This document shows positions 25,491 to 36,173 of a DNA stretch of 64,000 nucleotides, piece by piece. Position 1 is the stretch's first letter. Every line of letters begins with the position of its first letter. The stretch is taken from assembly GCA_022599775.1 (NCBI GenBank), contig JAHZLQ010000058.1, positions 1 through 64,000 of the forward strand, given 5' to 3'. The notes beneath the pieces were generated by a model that saw nothing but the letters and a program-made list of their open reading frames with translations, was not told where the DNA came from and searched no databases. The DNA comes from Gammaproteobacteria bacterium (GTDB lineage: Bacteria > Pseudomonadota > Gammaproteobacteria > Nevskiales > Nevskiaceae). A program made the position numbers and the translations under genes.

Positions 25491-26857
25491 ACTCCTTACC
25501 GGCTTTGGCGGTGCGTCGCTACGCGCTGGCCGCGGTGGCCGTGTTGGTGCTGCGTCTGATCAGCCTGCCGCTGTATCCGCTGACCGATACCACCGAGGCG
25601 CGTTACGCGCTGGTGGCCCGGTTGATGGCCGATTCGGGCGACTGGATCACGCCGTGGTTCGCGCCCGGGGTTCCGTTCTGGGGCAAGCCGCCGCTGCTGT
25701 TCTGGGTCACCGGTGGGCTGATCGATGTGTTCGGATTCGGCGAGCTTACGGCGCGGGCGGGGACCTGGATTCCCAGTGCGCTGTTGGCGCTGCTGACGGC
25801 GGCCTGGGCGCGCCATCGCTATGGCGCCGGTATCGCCAATCTGGCGGCCTTGATGCTGGTGTCCGGCGTGCTGTTCTTCGTCAGCTCCGGCGCCGTGCTC
25901 ACCGACAACTGGCTGGCGCTGGGCCTGGGATTGATACTCGTGGGCAGCGTGGAGTGCCATCGGTCCGGCGTGGTGGCGCGATTGGCGATCATCCTGGGCG
26001 TTGCCATCGGGCTGCTCGCCAAAGGTCCGCTGGTCGTGATGCTGGGCGGACCACCGGCGCTGTTGGGCGCCTGGCTGCTCAGCTCGAACCGCCCCAGGAC
26101 GATCGGTTTGTTATGCCTGAGCGCCCTGTTCGGAGTCCTGCTCGCCGTGCCCTGGTACCTGGCCGCGGAACTCAAGACCCCGGGATTCATCGATTACTTC
26201 ATCGTTGGCGAACACTGGCGTCGCTATCTCGAACCCGGTTGGTCGGGGGACCGCTACGGCAGCGCGCATCTGCAACCGCTTGGCAAGATCTGGTTGCTGG
26301 CGATTCCGGCGTTCCTGCCGTGGCTGCCGCTGGCGCCGCTGGCCTGGCGCGGCCGTCGCGAGGACGCCGAGGGCTGGCTGCTGCTGGCCTGGGCGCTGTG
26401 GCCGGCGCTGTTCTTCACCGCCGCTCACAACATACTCGCGACTTATCTGTTGCCGTGCGCAATGCCGCTGACCCTGTGGCTGTCGCGCGGGCTGTGTGCG
26501 CGGCCGCGGCACAATTCCGCAATTCTGCTGCTGATATCCACCGTGGCGCCGCTGCTGTTGTTCGCGGCCATGCTGGTTCACACGTTCGGCGGTTTGGCGC
26601 TGCGTTCGGAGCGCGATCTGATCGCGCAATGTTATCGATACCCCGGCCCGCAACGGCCGGTCTTCTTTACGGATGATCCACCGTTCTCGGCAAGGTTGTA
26701 CGGCGGCGACCGGGTGCGCCCACTGAACGGCGCGGTCGCACCCCCCGAAGCTGCGTGCTGGGCGCGGCGCAAGCGCGAGGTCGATGCGATCGCCGGTTGG
26801 CATCCGGTGTTCGAGGACAAGCGCTACCGCCTGTGGATCGGCCGCGAACGCGAGTGA
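25487..26857 (+). CDS. GT39/ArnT-like membrane glycosyltransferase
   Basis: This 456-residue protein has many helices and the ArnT-like opening PLTDTTEARYALVARLMADS, followed by TPWFAPGVPFWGKPPL, a periplasmic loop with catalytic acidic residues in this family. HYWR-like EHWRRYLEPG also fits. It transfers a sugar from a polyprenyl carrier to an envelope acceptor such as lipid A or O-antigen. It ends with a short soluble tail and is somewhat shorter than E. coli ArnT. It is the last gene of a three-gene operon with 4-base overlaps. Confidence 0.83.
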   Translation: MNSLPALAVRRYALAAVAVLVLRLISLPLYPLTDTTEARYALVARLMADSGDWITPWFAPGVPFWGKPPLLFWVTGGLIDVFGFGELTARAGTWIPSALLALLTAAWARHRYGAGIANLAALMLVSGVLFFVSSGAVLTDNWLALGLGLILVGSVECHRSGVVARLAIILGVAIGLLAKGPLVVMLGGPPALLGAWLLSSNRPRTIGLLCLSALFGVLLAVPWYLAAELKTPGFIDYFIVGEHWRRYLEPGWSGDRYGSAHLQPLGKIWLLAIPAFLPWLPLAPLAWRGRREDAEGWLLLAWALWPALFFTAAHNILATYLLPCAMPLTLWLSRGLCARPRHNSAILLLISTVAPLLLFAAMLVHTFGGLALRSERDLIAQCYRYPGPQRPVFFTDDPPFSARLYGGDRVRPLNGAVAPPEAACWARRKREVDAIAGWHPVFEDKRYRLWIGRERE

Positions 26858-26904
26858 CCGTTCCGAGCGGCGTGGCGTCGGTATCGCACACCCTACAATG
26901 GGCC

Positions 26905-27513
26905 ATGAACTTCCTCGCGCATCTGCTGCTGACGGACGAGGCCGGCCTGCCGCTGGAAGGCGCGCTGCTCGGCGACATGGTGCGGGGCAATCTGCAGGGG
27001 CGCTTCACGCCAAGTCTGGAAGCATCGATTCGTTTGCATCGCAGCGTTGATGCGACCACCGATGCACACCCGGATGTGCACGCCCTGATCCGTGAATTTC
27101 CGCCTCCGAAAAGACGCTATGCGCCGGTGATCGTGGACATGCTGTTCGATCACTGTCTGGCCCTGGACTGGGCCCGGTACAGCGAGGAGCCGCTGGAGCA
27201 GTTCACGCGCCGGGCCTCGCTGGCCCTGGCCGGGGCGGCCGATGCGTTTCGGGACGCAGGGGGCTGGGTGCCGCAGCCCTGGCTGTTCCAGCGCCTGTTG
27301 CTGTCCTATCGGCGCGAGGCCGGTCTGGATCGTGCGCTGCGTCGAATCTCACGGCGATTGAAACGGCCGGAAGGACTGATCGAGGCGAGCCAGGGCTGGG
27401 TCGGGCATATCCAGTCGGGGCGGCGGACGCTGCCCCTGCTGATGGCTTCGCTGCGCGAGGTCGCGCGCGCGGCCGCCACCGAAATCAGCCCGGACGACGC
27501 GCCAGTGCGGTGA
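26905..27513 (+). CDS. acpH: Acyl-carrier-protein phosphodiesterase
   Basis: This 202-residue HD-like hydrolase removes phosphopantetheine from acyl carrier protein. It starts MNFLAHLLL, as AcpH proteins do. RLHRSVDATTDAHPDV and VDMLFDHCLALDW carry the metal-binding His/Asp residues. The length fits the family (about 195). The start at 26905 is chosen by family match, because upstream residues are not related. Its 3-prime end overlaps the convergent ArsR-methyltransferase gene by 29 bases. Confidence 0.88.
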   Translation: MNFLAHLLLTDEAGLPLEGALLGDMVRGNLQGRFTPSLEASIRLHRSVDATTDAHPDVHALIREFPPPKRRYAPVIVDMLFDHCLALDWARYSEEPLEQFTRRASLALAGAADAFRDAGGWVPQPWLFQRLLLSYRREAGLDRALRRISRRLKRPEGLIEASQGWVGHIQSGRRTLPLLMASLREVARAAATEISPDDAPVR

Positions 27514-28423
27514 GCACCTCGAAGTAGGGCGGGCGGTTTTCGCGCGAACTGACCTGACAGCTTTGCACCTCGAGCCCGGCGTCGCTGAGCCAGGCGCGCA
27601 GGGTTTGCGGCGTCACGCCCAGATTGACGTGGTCATAGGCTTCGGCGGCCACGGAATGTTCGTGCCGGTTCAGCGCCGTGACGATCAGGCAGCCGCCCGG
27701 TCTGAGTACGCGCGCCGCTTCGCCGAGCACGGTTTGCGGCGCCTGCGCGAACGCCAGGGCGTGCATCAGGAACACCTGATCGTAGGCGGCACCCGGCAGC
27801 GGCAGGGCATGCATGTCCGCCCGGATCAGACTCACGCGGTCCACGGCCTGAAGGCGTTTGGCGGCCGCATCGAGCACCGCGGCGCTGACGTCGATGCAGG
27901 TGATCGAGCGGGCCTGGCCGGATAGCAGTTCCGCGAGCACGCCGTCGCCGCTGGCGATGTCGAGTACATCGCCGAGGTCGAGCAGGGTGATCAGGCCGCG
28001 CGCCGTCGCCTCCCAGGTTCGCCCCGGTGAGTAGTGCAGTTCCATGCGTCCGGCCACGGTCTCGGCCCAGGACTGGCCGGCGTGGCGGGCGCGAATCACC
28101 TGTTCGGCGTGTTCGAAATCCAGTCCGGCCTGCACATCGTCGATGCGTTCGCGCAGCAGCGCCCAGACCTGGGCGGCCGGGTCGTCCGAACCGACCGGCT
28201 CCGCGCAGTAGTACGAGGACGCGCCGACCCGGCGATCCCCGACCAAGCCGGCGCGACGCAGTCGCGACAGATGCGTGGAGACCCGGCTCTGCGCCAGGCC
28301 GGTGACTTCGGTCAGCTCGGCTACGGTGAGCTCGTGGCGTTCCAGCAGCAGCAGGAGCCGTAGGCGGCTGGCGTCCGACAGCAGACGGCACAGCGCGGTG
28401 CTTTGGTCTAGGGAGAAGGGCAT
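27485..28423 (-). CDS. ArsR-type regulator fused to a SAM methyltransferase
   Basis: This 312-residue protein joins an ArsR winged helix (about 1-90, with ELTVAELTEVTGLAQSRVST) to a class I methyltransferase (about 140-260, with VLDIASGDGVLAELL and VLRPGGCLIV). Cysteines typical of metal-sensing ArsR sites are not evident. Relatives often sit beside metH or ahcY and are thought to answer to SAM/SAH levels. No such gene is adjacent here, although mtaD, a nucleoside deaminase of the same metabolism, is about 22 kb away. The gene is divergent from eptA. Confidence 0.85.
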   Translation of the reverse strand: MPFSLDQSTALCRLLSDASRLRLLLLLERHELTVAELTEVTGLAQSRVSTHLSRLRRAGLVGDRRVGASSYYCAEPVGSDDPAAQVWALLRERIDDVQAGLDFEHAEQVIRARHAGQSWAETVAGRMELHYSPGRTWEATARGLITLLDLGDVLDIASGDGVLAELLSGQARSITCIDVSAAVLDAAAKRLQAVDRVSLIRADMHALPLPGAAYDQVFLMHALAFAQAPQTVLGEAARVLRPGGCLIVTALNRHEHSVAAEAYDHVNLGVTPQTLRAWLSDAGLEVQSCQVSSRENRPPYFEVLTALARRPG

Positions 28424-28686
28424 CCGCCGATTGTAGGCGGCGGGCGTTTTCGACGCGATAAGCCGCTGATGGCGTATCGGCCCGCGCGAGCGTCCCGTCG
28501 CGCAGCAAGTGTCGACTTTTCTTGCACCTTCGACATTTCGTGCGGCGGCAGAAGCGGCCGAATCCGAACCGCGGAGATCAGATAATCATCGTTGAAACAG
28601 TCGGTTGGCGCCATTTCGGGATGTAGCGTCCGGCTGGCACTGTCGCTGCGCTGTCTGCCTGTTCCCACCGCAGACCGCCAGCGTCG

Positions 28687-30351
28687 ATGTTCAATACCGA
28701 GACAGTTCGTGACAGCCGCACCGCCGAGCGTAGCGAGCGCGTGCCGATTCGTGCAGGGCGGCCCTCCGCCGTGCTCACACTGCTGTGCGCCCTGTTCGTG
28801 GTGATCTTCGACAACTTTCACTTCTGGGCCTCGCTTTACCGCGGCACGCCGCCCGAGTCCATGGAAGCAGTGGCGATGTACGGCATCGTCTTCATCGCCC
28901 TGGTGATGATCTACAACGCGCTGTTTTCGCTGCTGGCTCTGCGATGCTTGCTCAAGCCGATGCTGAGCCTGATCCTGATGGTCGCGGCAGCCTGCGCGTA
29001 TTTCATGGATGCGTTCGGCGTGATCATCAACGATTCGATGTTGCGCAATGTGTTGGAGACCGATGCCGGCGAGGCCGCCGAACTGCTGTCGCCACGGTTG
29101 CTGATCTATCTCGGCCTGCTCGGTGTATTGCCCGGCGTGCTGCTGTGGCGCACACCGATCCGCCACGGTGCTCTGAGCCGCGAAGTCCCGCTACGTCTGA
29201 TGACGGCGATGCTGAGTCTGATGATTGGTGTCGGCGTCTTGTTCACGCACTACAAATACATCTCGTTCGTGGCGCGGCAGCACAACGAGCTGCGCTACCT
29301 GCTGAACCCCTACTATCCGGTGTGGTCGGCGCGCAAGCTGTTGCCGAGTGGCGAAGCGGCGGCTCCCGACCCGCGAGGACGGACCGCGACGCAGGCAGCC
29401 GCCACGGTCACCGCCAAGCCGACCGTACTGGTGCTGGTGGTCGGCGAAACCGCGCGCGCCGCCAATTTTCAGCTGGATGGCTACGCGCGGGCCACCAATC
29501 CGCGTCTGTCGGACGAGCCGTTGCTGATCAACTACACCCAGGTGACGAGCTGCGGAACGGCGACGGCGGTGTCCGTGCCCTGCATGTTTTCGCGCCTGCC
29601 GCGCAGCGAGTTCAGTCACGACAAGGCCAAAGCCAACGTGGACTTCGTGCAGGTGCTGCAAACGGCCGGCGTATCGGTCTACTGGCGCGAGAACGACGGT
29701 GGTTGCAAGGGCGTCTGCGTCGGCACCGATTTTCAGGATCTCAGCCATGGTATCGCGCCCGATCTGTGCGATGAGGATGGTTGCCAGGATGGCGTCATGA
29801 TTCGCTCACTGAGCGCGATCCTGGATCACTTGCGCGGCGATACGTTGATCGTGTTGCATCCCCAGGGCAGCCATGGCCCGGCCTACTACCGACGCTATCC
29901 GGAGGCGTTTCGTCGTTTCACGCCGGATTGCCGTACGCAGCAGGTGCAGACCTGCAGCCAACCGGAAATCGTGAACGCCTACGACAATACGATCGTCTAC
30001 ACCGACGACATCCTGGCCGAGGTCATTGCGCAGCTGCGTCGTCGCTCAGACAGTCTTGATACCGCCATGCTCTACCTGTCCGACCACGGTGAATCGCTGG
30101 GGGAGAATGGCTTGTATCTGCACGGCATGCCCTATTCACTGGCGCCGGCCGAACAGACGCAGGTGCCGTTCATGCTGTGGCTGTCACCGCAACTTGAAGC
30201 CCATGCCGGCCTTCAGCGTCACTGCCTGCTGCGCAACGCCGATATTTCGTACTCACACGACAACCTGTTTCACTCGGTGCTCGGCTTGTTCCGTATCCAG
30301 ACGGATGCCTATGAACCGGCGATGGATATCTTGGAAGAGTGCCGGGGCTAA
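28687..30351 (+). CDS. eptA: Lipid A phosphoethanolamine transferase
   Basis: This 554-residue inner-membrane enzyme has five N-terminal helices (about 28-190) and a periplasmic sulfatase-like domain (about 245-545). The nucleophile is threonine 291 in SCGTATAVSVPCMF. Other metal ligands lie in VGETARAANF, SDHGESLGENG and HGMP. It moves phosphoethanolamine from phosphatidylethanolamine to lipid A, which lowers surface negative charge. Paired cysteines in the periplasmic part fit the disulfide pattern of the family. The GtrA-GT2-GT39 operon nearby also acts on the envelope. Confidence 0.92.
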   Translation: MFNTETVRDSRTAERSERVPIRAGRPSAVLTLLCALFVVIFDNFHFWASLYRGTPPESMEAVAMYGIVFIALVMIYNALFSLLALRCLLKPMLSLILMVAAACAYFMDAFGVIINDSMLRNVLETDAGEAAELLSPRLLIYLGLLGVLPGVLLWRTPIRHGALSREVPLRLMTAMLSLMIGVGVLFTHYKYISFVARQHNELRYLLNPYYPVWSARKLLPSGEAAAPDPRGRTATQAAATVTAKPTVLVLVVGETARAANFQLDGYARATNPRLSDEPLLINYTQVTSCGTATAVSVPCMFSRLPRSEFSHDKAKANVDFVQVLQTAGVSVYWRENDGGCKGVCVGTDFQDLSHGIAPDLCDEDGCQDGVMIRSLSAILDHLRGDTLIVLHPQGSHGPAYYRRYPEAFRRFTPDCRTQQVQTCSQPEIVNAYDNTIVYTDDILAEVIAQLRRRSDSLDTAMLYLSDHGESLGENGLYLHGMPYSLAPAEQTQVPFMLWLSPQLEAHAGLQRHCLLRNADISYSHDNLFHSVLGLFRIQTDAYEPAMDILEECRG

Positions 30352-30378
30352 GGACGCGTGCTGTTCCAGGCAAAAACA

Positions 30379-30398
30379 GGCCGGGCTGATGCCCGGCC
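30379..30398 (-). terminator. Rho-independent terminator of the lysine-rich protein gene
   Basis: An eight-base-pair GC stem (GGCCGGGC with GCCCGGCC, four-base loop) is followed on the minus strand by TGTTTTTG. There is no T run on the plus side, so it serves the minus-strand gene that ends at 30424 better than eptA. Confidence 0.8.
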
Positions 30399-30423
30399 GT
30401 TCTGCGCTGCCGGAAACCGGGGC

Positions 30424-31104
30424 TCAGCTTTCGCTGGACGAATCCTTGGGCGTTTCCGTTGCCGGTGTCATAGACGGTTCGGCCGGCGCCGCCGTCGGCA
30501 TCGGTGTTTCTGCGCTCGGCGTCACGCCGGCCTTCTTGGCTTTGCTGGTTGCCAGCGCAGCGCGCGAAGTCGGGGAGGGCTTTACGCGAGTGGGACGCTT
30601 GACCACTTTGGTGGGCGCCTTGGTGACGGTCTTGGTCGGCATCTTGACTGGCGCCTTGGCGACGATGGCCTTCTTCACCGCGACCTTGGCCGGAGTCTTC
30701 TTGGCGGGTGCCTTCTTGGCCGCGACCTTCTTCACGGCCACCTTCTTGGCGGCCATTTTCTTGGCAGGCGCCTTCTTGGCCACGACCTTCTTCGCTGCCG
30801 CCTTTTTCACGGCGACTTTCTTGGCGGGTACCTTCTTGGTGGCCAGCTTTTTGACGATGGCTTTCTTGGCGACCAGTTTCTTGGCCGGAGCCTTCTTGGC
30901 TGCCGCCTTCTTCGCCACGAGCTTTTTGACAGCAGCCTTCTTCACGGCGACCTTCTTGGCGGCGGCTTTTTTCGCCGGGGCCTTTTTCGCGACGGGCTTC
31001 TTGACGACCACGGCCGCCTTCTTTGCGGCCTTGGCAACAGCCTTTTTCGCAGGTTTTGACGATTTAAGCGCTTTCGAGATTTTGTCGCGTGCTTTTTTCA
31101 GCAT
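30424..31104 (-). CDS. Lysine/alanine-rich histone H1-like protein, AlgP-like
   Basis: This 226-residue protein is made largely of degenerate [15 protein letters not shown] repeats (about residues 15-150). A threonine/proline-rich segment and an acidic serine-rich tail (KDSSSES) follow. The composition matches histone-H1-like proteins such as AlgP of Pseudomonas, which bind DNA without strong sequence preference. The repeats make the gene prone to length change. A long frame on the other strand (30026-31162) is a by-product of the repeats. Confidence 0.8.
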   Translation of the reverse strand: MLKKARDKISKALKSSKPAKKAVAKAAKKAAVVVKKPVAKKAPAKKAAAKKVAVKKAAVKKLVAKKAAAKKAPAKKLVAKKAIVKKLATKKVPAKKVAVKKAAAKKVVAKKAPAKKMAAKKVAVKKVAAKKAPAKKTPAKVAVKKAIVAKAPVKMPTKTVTKAPTKVVKRPTRVKPSPTSRAALATSKAKKAGVTPSAETPMPTAAPAEPSMTPATETPKDSSSES

Positions 31105-31467
31105 GAATGTGCTCCCTCGGAATAGTTCAGAACTTCGATCATTCAGTGCGCCGCCGCCCTAGCGGCGAGGGTAAGCGCGAAACAATCCCGACCGGCGAAC
31201 ACACCGCAGAACGCTCGTCTCAAAAAGTGACTCGCGGGTGCTGCGCCCATTGATCCCCCTCAGAATCCCTGGGCGGTACGAGTGATTGCAGTGTATGCGG
31301 CGGAAAATCCACTGTAAAGCGCCGAAAATACAAGAAATCCGACACTTGTCCGCGGTCCGGTTTACGGCCTGTTCACTGAGGGCTAACATCGCGGCGCCAA
31401 CATTGTGGTGCGGCGCGGAAATCCCGTTGTCGTTCTTTTATAAATTCCAAGCATGAGGGCCTTACCC
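31105..31467. other. Divergent intergenic region before fadB
   Basis: These 363 bases hold the upstream regions of the lysine-rich protein (minus) and fadB (plus). The end nearest fadB is AT-rich (TTCTTTTATAAATTCC). I could not define a promoter with proper spacing or a convincing fatty-acid-regulator palindrome. Confidence 0.4.
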
Positions 31468-33618
31468 ATGTTCCAAGGTCAATCCATTCGATGCACCAAG
31501 CTTGACGGTGGAATTGTCGAGCTTTGCTTCGACCGGCAGGGGGACGCGATCAACAAGTTCGATCGCTCCACCCTGGAAGAGTTGAAGGCAGCCATCGATT
31601 CGATTCAGCAGGAAAGCGCGCTGGCGGGTGTTGTTGTCACCAGCGGCAAAGCGGTGTTCATCGTCGGCGCCGACATCACAGAATTCGGAGAAGCGTTCAA
31701 GCAGCCCGAAGAAGACATTGCGGCGTGGTCGCTCCAGTCGAACCAGATATTCAATGCCTTCGAGGACCTGCCGGTACCCACCGTTGCCGCGATCAACGGT
31801 TTCGCACTGGGTGGCGGACTGGAAATGGCGCTGGCTGCCGATTACCGCGTTATGGCGACCGAGGCGCAGATCGGTCTGCCGGAAGTCAAGCTGGGGATCA
31901 TTCCGGGATTCGGCGGTACCGTCCGACTGCCGCGCCTGATCGGTGCCGACAATGCCATCGAGTGGATTGCTGGCTCGGCACAGAACAAGGCGGCTGCGGC
32001 GCTCAAGGTGCATGCGGTGGATGCCGTGGTGGCACCCGACAAGCTCAAGGATGCCGCGTTGCAGATGCTCAAGCTGGCAATCGACGGCAAGGCCGATTGG
32101 AAAGCGCGCCGAGCGCGCAAGAAAGGCCCGCTGCAGCTCAACCCGATCGAGGCGATGATGGTGTTCGAATCGTCCAAGGGCGTGGTCGCGCCCAAGGCCG
32201 GCAAGCACTATCCGGCGCCGATGGCGGCGGTCAACGCGATTCAGAAGGCGGCGTCCAAGGGACGCGACGAGGCGCTGGCGATCGAAGCCAAGGCCTTCGC
32301 CAAGCTGGCCCGGACCTCGGTGGCCGATTCGCTGATCAGCCTGTTCCTCAACGATCAGCTCCTCAAGAAAAAGGCCAAGAGCGCAGGCAAGATCGCGCAC
32401 AAGGTCGAACATGCGGCGGTGCTGGGTGCCGGCATCATGGGCGGTGGCATCGCCTACCAGAGCGCCTCCAAGGGCACGCCGGTGGTGATGAAGGACATCG
32501 CCGAGAAATCGCTGGATCTGGGCATGGACGAGGCCAACAAGCTACTGTCCAAGCAGGTCGAGCGCGGCAAGCTCAAGCCGGCCAAGGCCGGTGCGATCCT
32601 GTCCTCGATTCGCGCGACGCTGTCCTACGATGAGATCAAGCACGTCGACATCGTGGTCGAGGCCGTGGTCGAGAACCCCAAGGTCAAGAAGAGCGTGCTG
32701 GCCGAGGTCGAGGGCATTGTCGAGCCGGACACGATCATCGCCTCGAATACCTCGTCGATCTCGATCGACGAGCTGGCCACGGCGATGAAGCGCCCCGAGA
32801 ACTTCCTCGGCATGCATTTCTTCAATCCCGTGCACCGCATGCCGCTGGTCGAGGTCATCTACGGCGAGAAGACCAGCAAGGAAGCGATTGCCACGGTCAC
32901 CGCCTATGCCGCGGCGATGGGCAAGACCCCGATCACCGTCAAGAACTGTCCGGGCTTTCTGGTCAACCGCATTCTGTTTCCGTACTTCTTCGGATTCTTC
33001 GGCGCGATTCGCGCCGGCGGCGACTTCGCCAAGATCGACAAGGTGATGGAAGGCTTTGGCTGGCCGATGGGCCCGGCCTATCTGCAGGACGTGGTCGGCA
33101 TGGACACGTCTCACCATGTCGGTGAAGTGCTGGCGGAAGGCTACCCGGACCGCATGGCCAATTCCGACAAGAGCGCGCTCGACATGATGTACGAGAACGA
33201 GCGCCTCGGGCAGAAGAACGGAATCGGCTTCTATCGCTACGAGAAGGACCCCAAGGGCAAGCCCAAGAAGACCGCGGATGAGGAAAGCTACAAGCTCATC
33301 GCCGAGGTCCAGCCGGACGGCCAGAAGGACCTGTCCGACGAGGACATCGTCGACCGCATGATGCTGCCGATGATCATCGAGACGGCACGCTGTCTCGAAG
33401 ACGGCATCGTCGGCACGCCCAACGAGGCGGACATGGGCTTGATCCTCGGCGTGGGCTTCCCGCCGCACCTGGGCGGTGCGCTCAAGTATGCCGACCAGCT
33501 CGGTCTGCAGACGGTCGTCGACAAGTGCGCCAAGTATTCGGATCTCGGCAAGCTCTACGAGCCCACCGAATCCATGAAGCGCATGGCCGCCGAAGGCAAA
33601 ACCTATTACGGAAAGTAA
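31468..33618 (+). CDS. fadB: Fatty acid oxidation complex alpha subunit
   Basis: This 716-residue enzyme has an enoyl-CoA hydratase part (about 1-190, oxyanion loop [16 protein letters not shown] and [14 protein letters not shown]) and a 3-hydroxyacyl-CoA dehydrogenase part (about 310-710, NAD motif [20 protein letters not shown], and [13 protein letters not shown]). It carries out two steps of beta-oxidation and pairs with FadA. The length fits FadB of Pseudomonas (715). The start at 31468 (MFQGQSI) is chosen by alignment with known FadB starts. An ATG five codons earlier (31453) is possible. fadA follows after 68 bases. Confidence 0.95.
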   Translation: MFQGQSIRCTKLDGGIVELCFDRQGDAINKFDRSTLEELKAAIDSIQQESALAGVVVTSGKAVFIVGADITEFGEAFKQPEEDIAAWSLQSNQIFNAFEDLPVPTVAAINGFALGGGLEMALAADYRVMATEAQIGLPEVKLGIIPGFGGTVRLPRLIGADNAIEWIAGSAQNKAAAALKVHAVDAVVAPDKLKDAALQMLKLAIDGKADWKARRARKKGPLQLNPIEAMMVFESSKGVVAPKAGKHYPAPMAAVNAIQKAASKGRDEALAIEAKAFAKLARTSVADSLISLFLNDQLLKKKAKSAGKIAHKVEHAAVLGAGIMGGGIAYQSASKGTPVVMKDIAEKSLDLGMDEANKLLSKQVERGKLKPAKAGAILSSIRATLSYDEIKHVDIVVEAVVENPKVKKSVLAEVEGIVEPDTIIASNTSSISIDELATAMKRPENFLGMHFFNPVHRMPLVEVIYGEKTSKEAIATVTAYAAAMGKTPITVKNCPGFLVNRILFPYFFGFFGAIRAGGDFAKIDKVMEGFGWPMGPAYLQDVVGMDTSHHVGEVLAEGYPDRMANSDKSALDMMYENERLGQKNGIGFYRYEKDPKGKPKKTADEESYKLIAEVQPDGQKDLSDEDIVDRMMLPMIIETARCLEDGIVGTPNEADMGLILGVGFPPHLGGALKYADQLGLQTVVDKCAKYSDLGKLYEPTESMKRMAAEGKTYYGK

Positions 33619-33650
33619 GTGCCCGCGCACTTCCCCGCGTACTTCATTGA

Positions 33651-34847
<1,197 letters not shown>

Positions 34848-34861
34848 TCGCGCTTCGATAG

Positions 34862-34889
34862 AAAAGGCCGGCAATTCGCCGGCCTTTTT
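34862..34889 (+). terminator. Rho-independent terminator of fadBA
   Basis: A ten-base-pair stem (AAAGGCCGGC with GCCGGCCTTT, loop AATTC) is followed by TT and then C, so the U tract is TTTTT including the stem end. A matching A run on the left makes it work on both strands. The convergent TetR gene ends 30 bases further on. Confidence 0.88.
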
Positions 34890-34918
34890 CGTATCCGATC
34901 GTCGGAAAATCGCCCGAA

Positions 34919-35608
34919 TCAGGACTTGGCGTCTTCTTCCCGGCAGGGCATGGCGCGCACCCGGGGCTTGAGCTTGGGAACCTGCATGCCGAAGGCGTTG
35001 ACGCCCCCGAGCAACAGCCGCGTGGCGAACTGGGCCGCGGCGCGTGGGCTGTGCTGGCGCCGTTCGGCGATGAGGCGGCTCATCTCGAACGCGGAGCCGA
35101 AGAAGCCGGCGGCCACCAGTTCGATGTCGAGCGGCGGGAACAGGCCGCGGTTCACGCCATCGCGCAAATCACCCTTGAAGGTCTCGAACGAAAGCCCCAT
35201 CACGCTCTCGTCGTACAGCGTCTGCATGTTGTGACGGTTGCGCAGGATGATCAGATGCAGTTGGGAATCGGCGACGGCTGCTTCGAACGACACCAGGAAG
35301 CATCCGTGGATGAACTCTTCCAGGGTGCGGGCTTCGCGCCGCACGCGCTTGATTTCCTCGGACAGCGTCAGCACGCGCTCGTCGACGAGCGCACGAAACA
35401 GCGATTCCTTGTCTGGAAAGTAGTTGTAGAACGTGCCGGCCGCGAGTCCGGTGCGACGGATCACATCGCGAATCGTGATGGCGTCGAAACCGAACTTGAA
35501 GAAACAACCGCGTGCGGCGTCGAGGATGATCGAGCGATTGGCGGCCTTGTTCTGCTCGCGCTTGCCGATGATTCGATTGCTGGGTGCCTGGGTGCGAAAA
35601 CCGACCAT
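34919..35608 (-). CDS. TetR-family transcriptional regulator
   Basis: This 229-residue protein has an N-terminal TetR helix-turn-helix (about 20-70: ILDAARGCFFKFGFDAITIRD, split by position, then GLAAGTFYNYFPDKESLF) and a helical ligand domain. The start at 35608 (MVGFRTQAP) gives the usual length. Earlier in-frame residues are proline/arginine-rich and unlike the family. It converges on fadA. TetR proteins beside fadBA often answer to acyl-CoA, but this is inference. Confidence 0.87.
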   Translation of the reverse strand: MVGFRTQAPSNRIIGKREQNKAANRSIILDAARGCFFKFGFDAITIRDVIRRTGLAAGTFYNYFPDKESLFRALVDERVLTLSEEIKRVRREARTLEEFIHGCFLVSFEAAVADSQLHLIILRNRHNMQTLYDESVMGLSFETFKGDLRDGVNRGLFPPLDIELVAAGFFGSAFEMSRLIAERRQHSPRAAAQFATRLLLGGVNAFGMQVPKLKPRVRAMPCREEDAKS

Positions 35609-36170
35609 AGTCAAACCGCCTGCCAGCGTCTGGCGACATTCGACGCGCCCTGCGGGATCGGTAGGCGGGGCGCGGAGGGATACGGTGCCGAGAGGACACG
35701 GCCGCATCGGTTCGCGGCGTCAATCGGGCGGCGAGCCGCCCCATCAGAATCCAGGATCAAAGACATGAGCCTCCACAGCGATATCGACTTTGTCTCGTCG
35801 CAGGGTGACGACACAAGGCGCTGGGTCGGTCTCCCCTGGGTTGTGCCGCAGGCCTGAACGCCCGCTGCGCCTGAGACGAAGCAGCCGGGACTATACAGCG
35901 TCGTCACGCCGCGGTCGACAGACGTCGCAGCTGTGATTTGCTGCACCTTGCACGGGCGCCGGCCAAGGGCAGGCGCGCGGCGCCCCAGGGAGTCTCTGCA
36001 CGAGCAACTGCGCTCGACGTCCCGCGTTTCGGCAGCGCTCGCGACGCTCATTTGTCCAATAGGCTCCCACTTCGTAGGCGAGGGGGCAGTGGACTCGCTG
36101 CGCTAGATTCACGCTGACGGCCATGCCACAAGCGATTCATTCTGCAGGGGCGTCACTCGCGGCATGGCCG
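35609..36170. other. Long intergenic region with a repeat and a tiny reading frame
   Basis: These 562 bases separate the divergent upstream side of the TetR gene from the 3-prime end of the porin gene. The right end holds a repeat copy (about 36065-36173). A 30-residue frame at 35765-35857 (starts MSLHSDIDFVSSQ) has an AGGA upstream and could be a small protein or a gene remnant, but nothing like it is known to me. The rest shows no supported gene. Confidence 0.4.
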
Positions 36171-36173
36171 TTA
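36065..36173. repeat. Interspersed palindromic repeat with left arm
   Basis: The core at 36117-36170 has ends ACGGCCATGCCAC and GCGGCATGGCCGT. It is preceded by an arm (CTCCCAC, GGCGAGGGGGCAG, GGACTCGCTGC) that reappears inverted at positions 1-42. The base pairs just after the core (TTAG) give the TAA stop of the porin gene on the minus strand. Confidence 0.7.

Noticed and set aside
30026..31162. A 378-residue plus-strand frame overlapping the end of eptA and the lysine-rich gene
   Set aside because: Its sequence is phenylalanine/alanine/leucine repeats that are the exact antisense of the AAG/GCC codons in the minus-strand gene.
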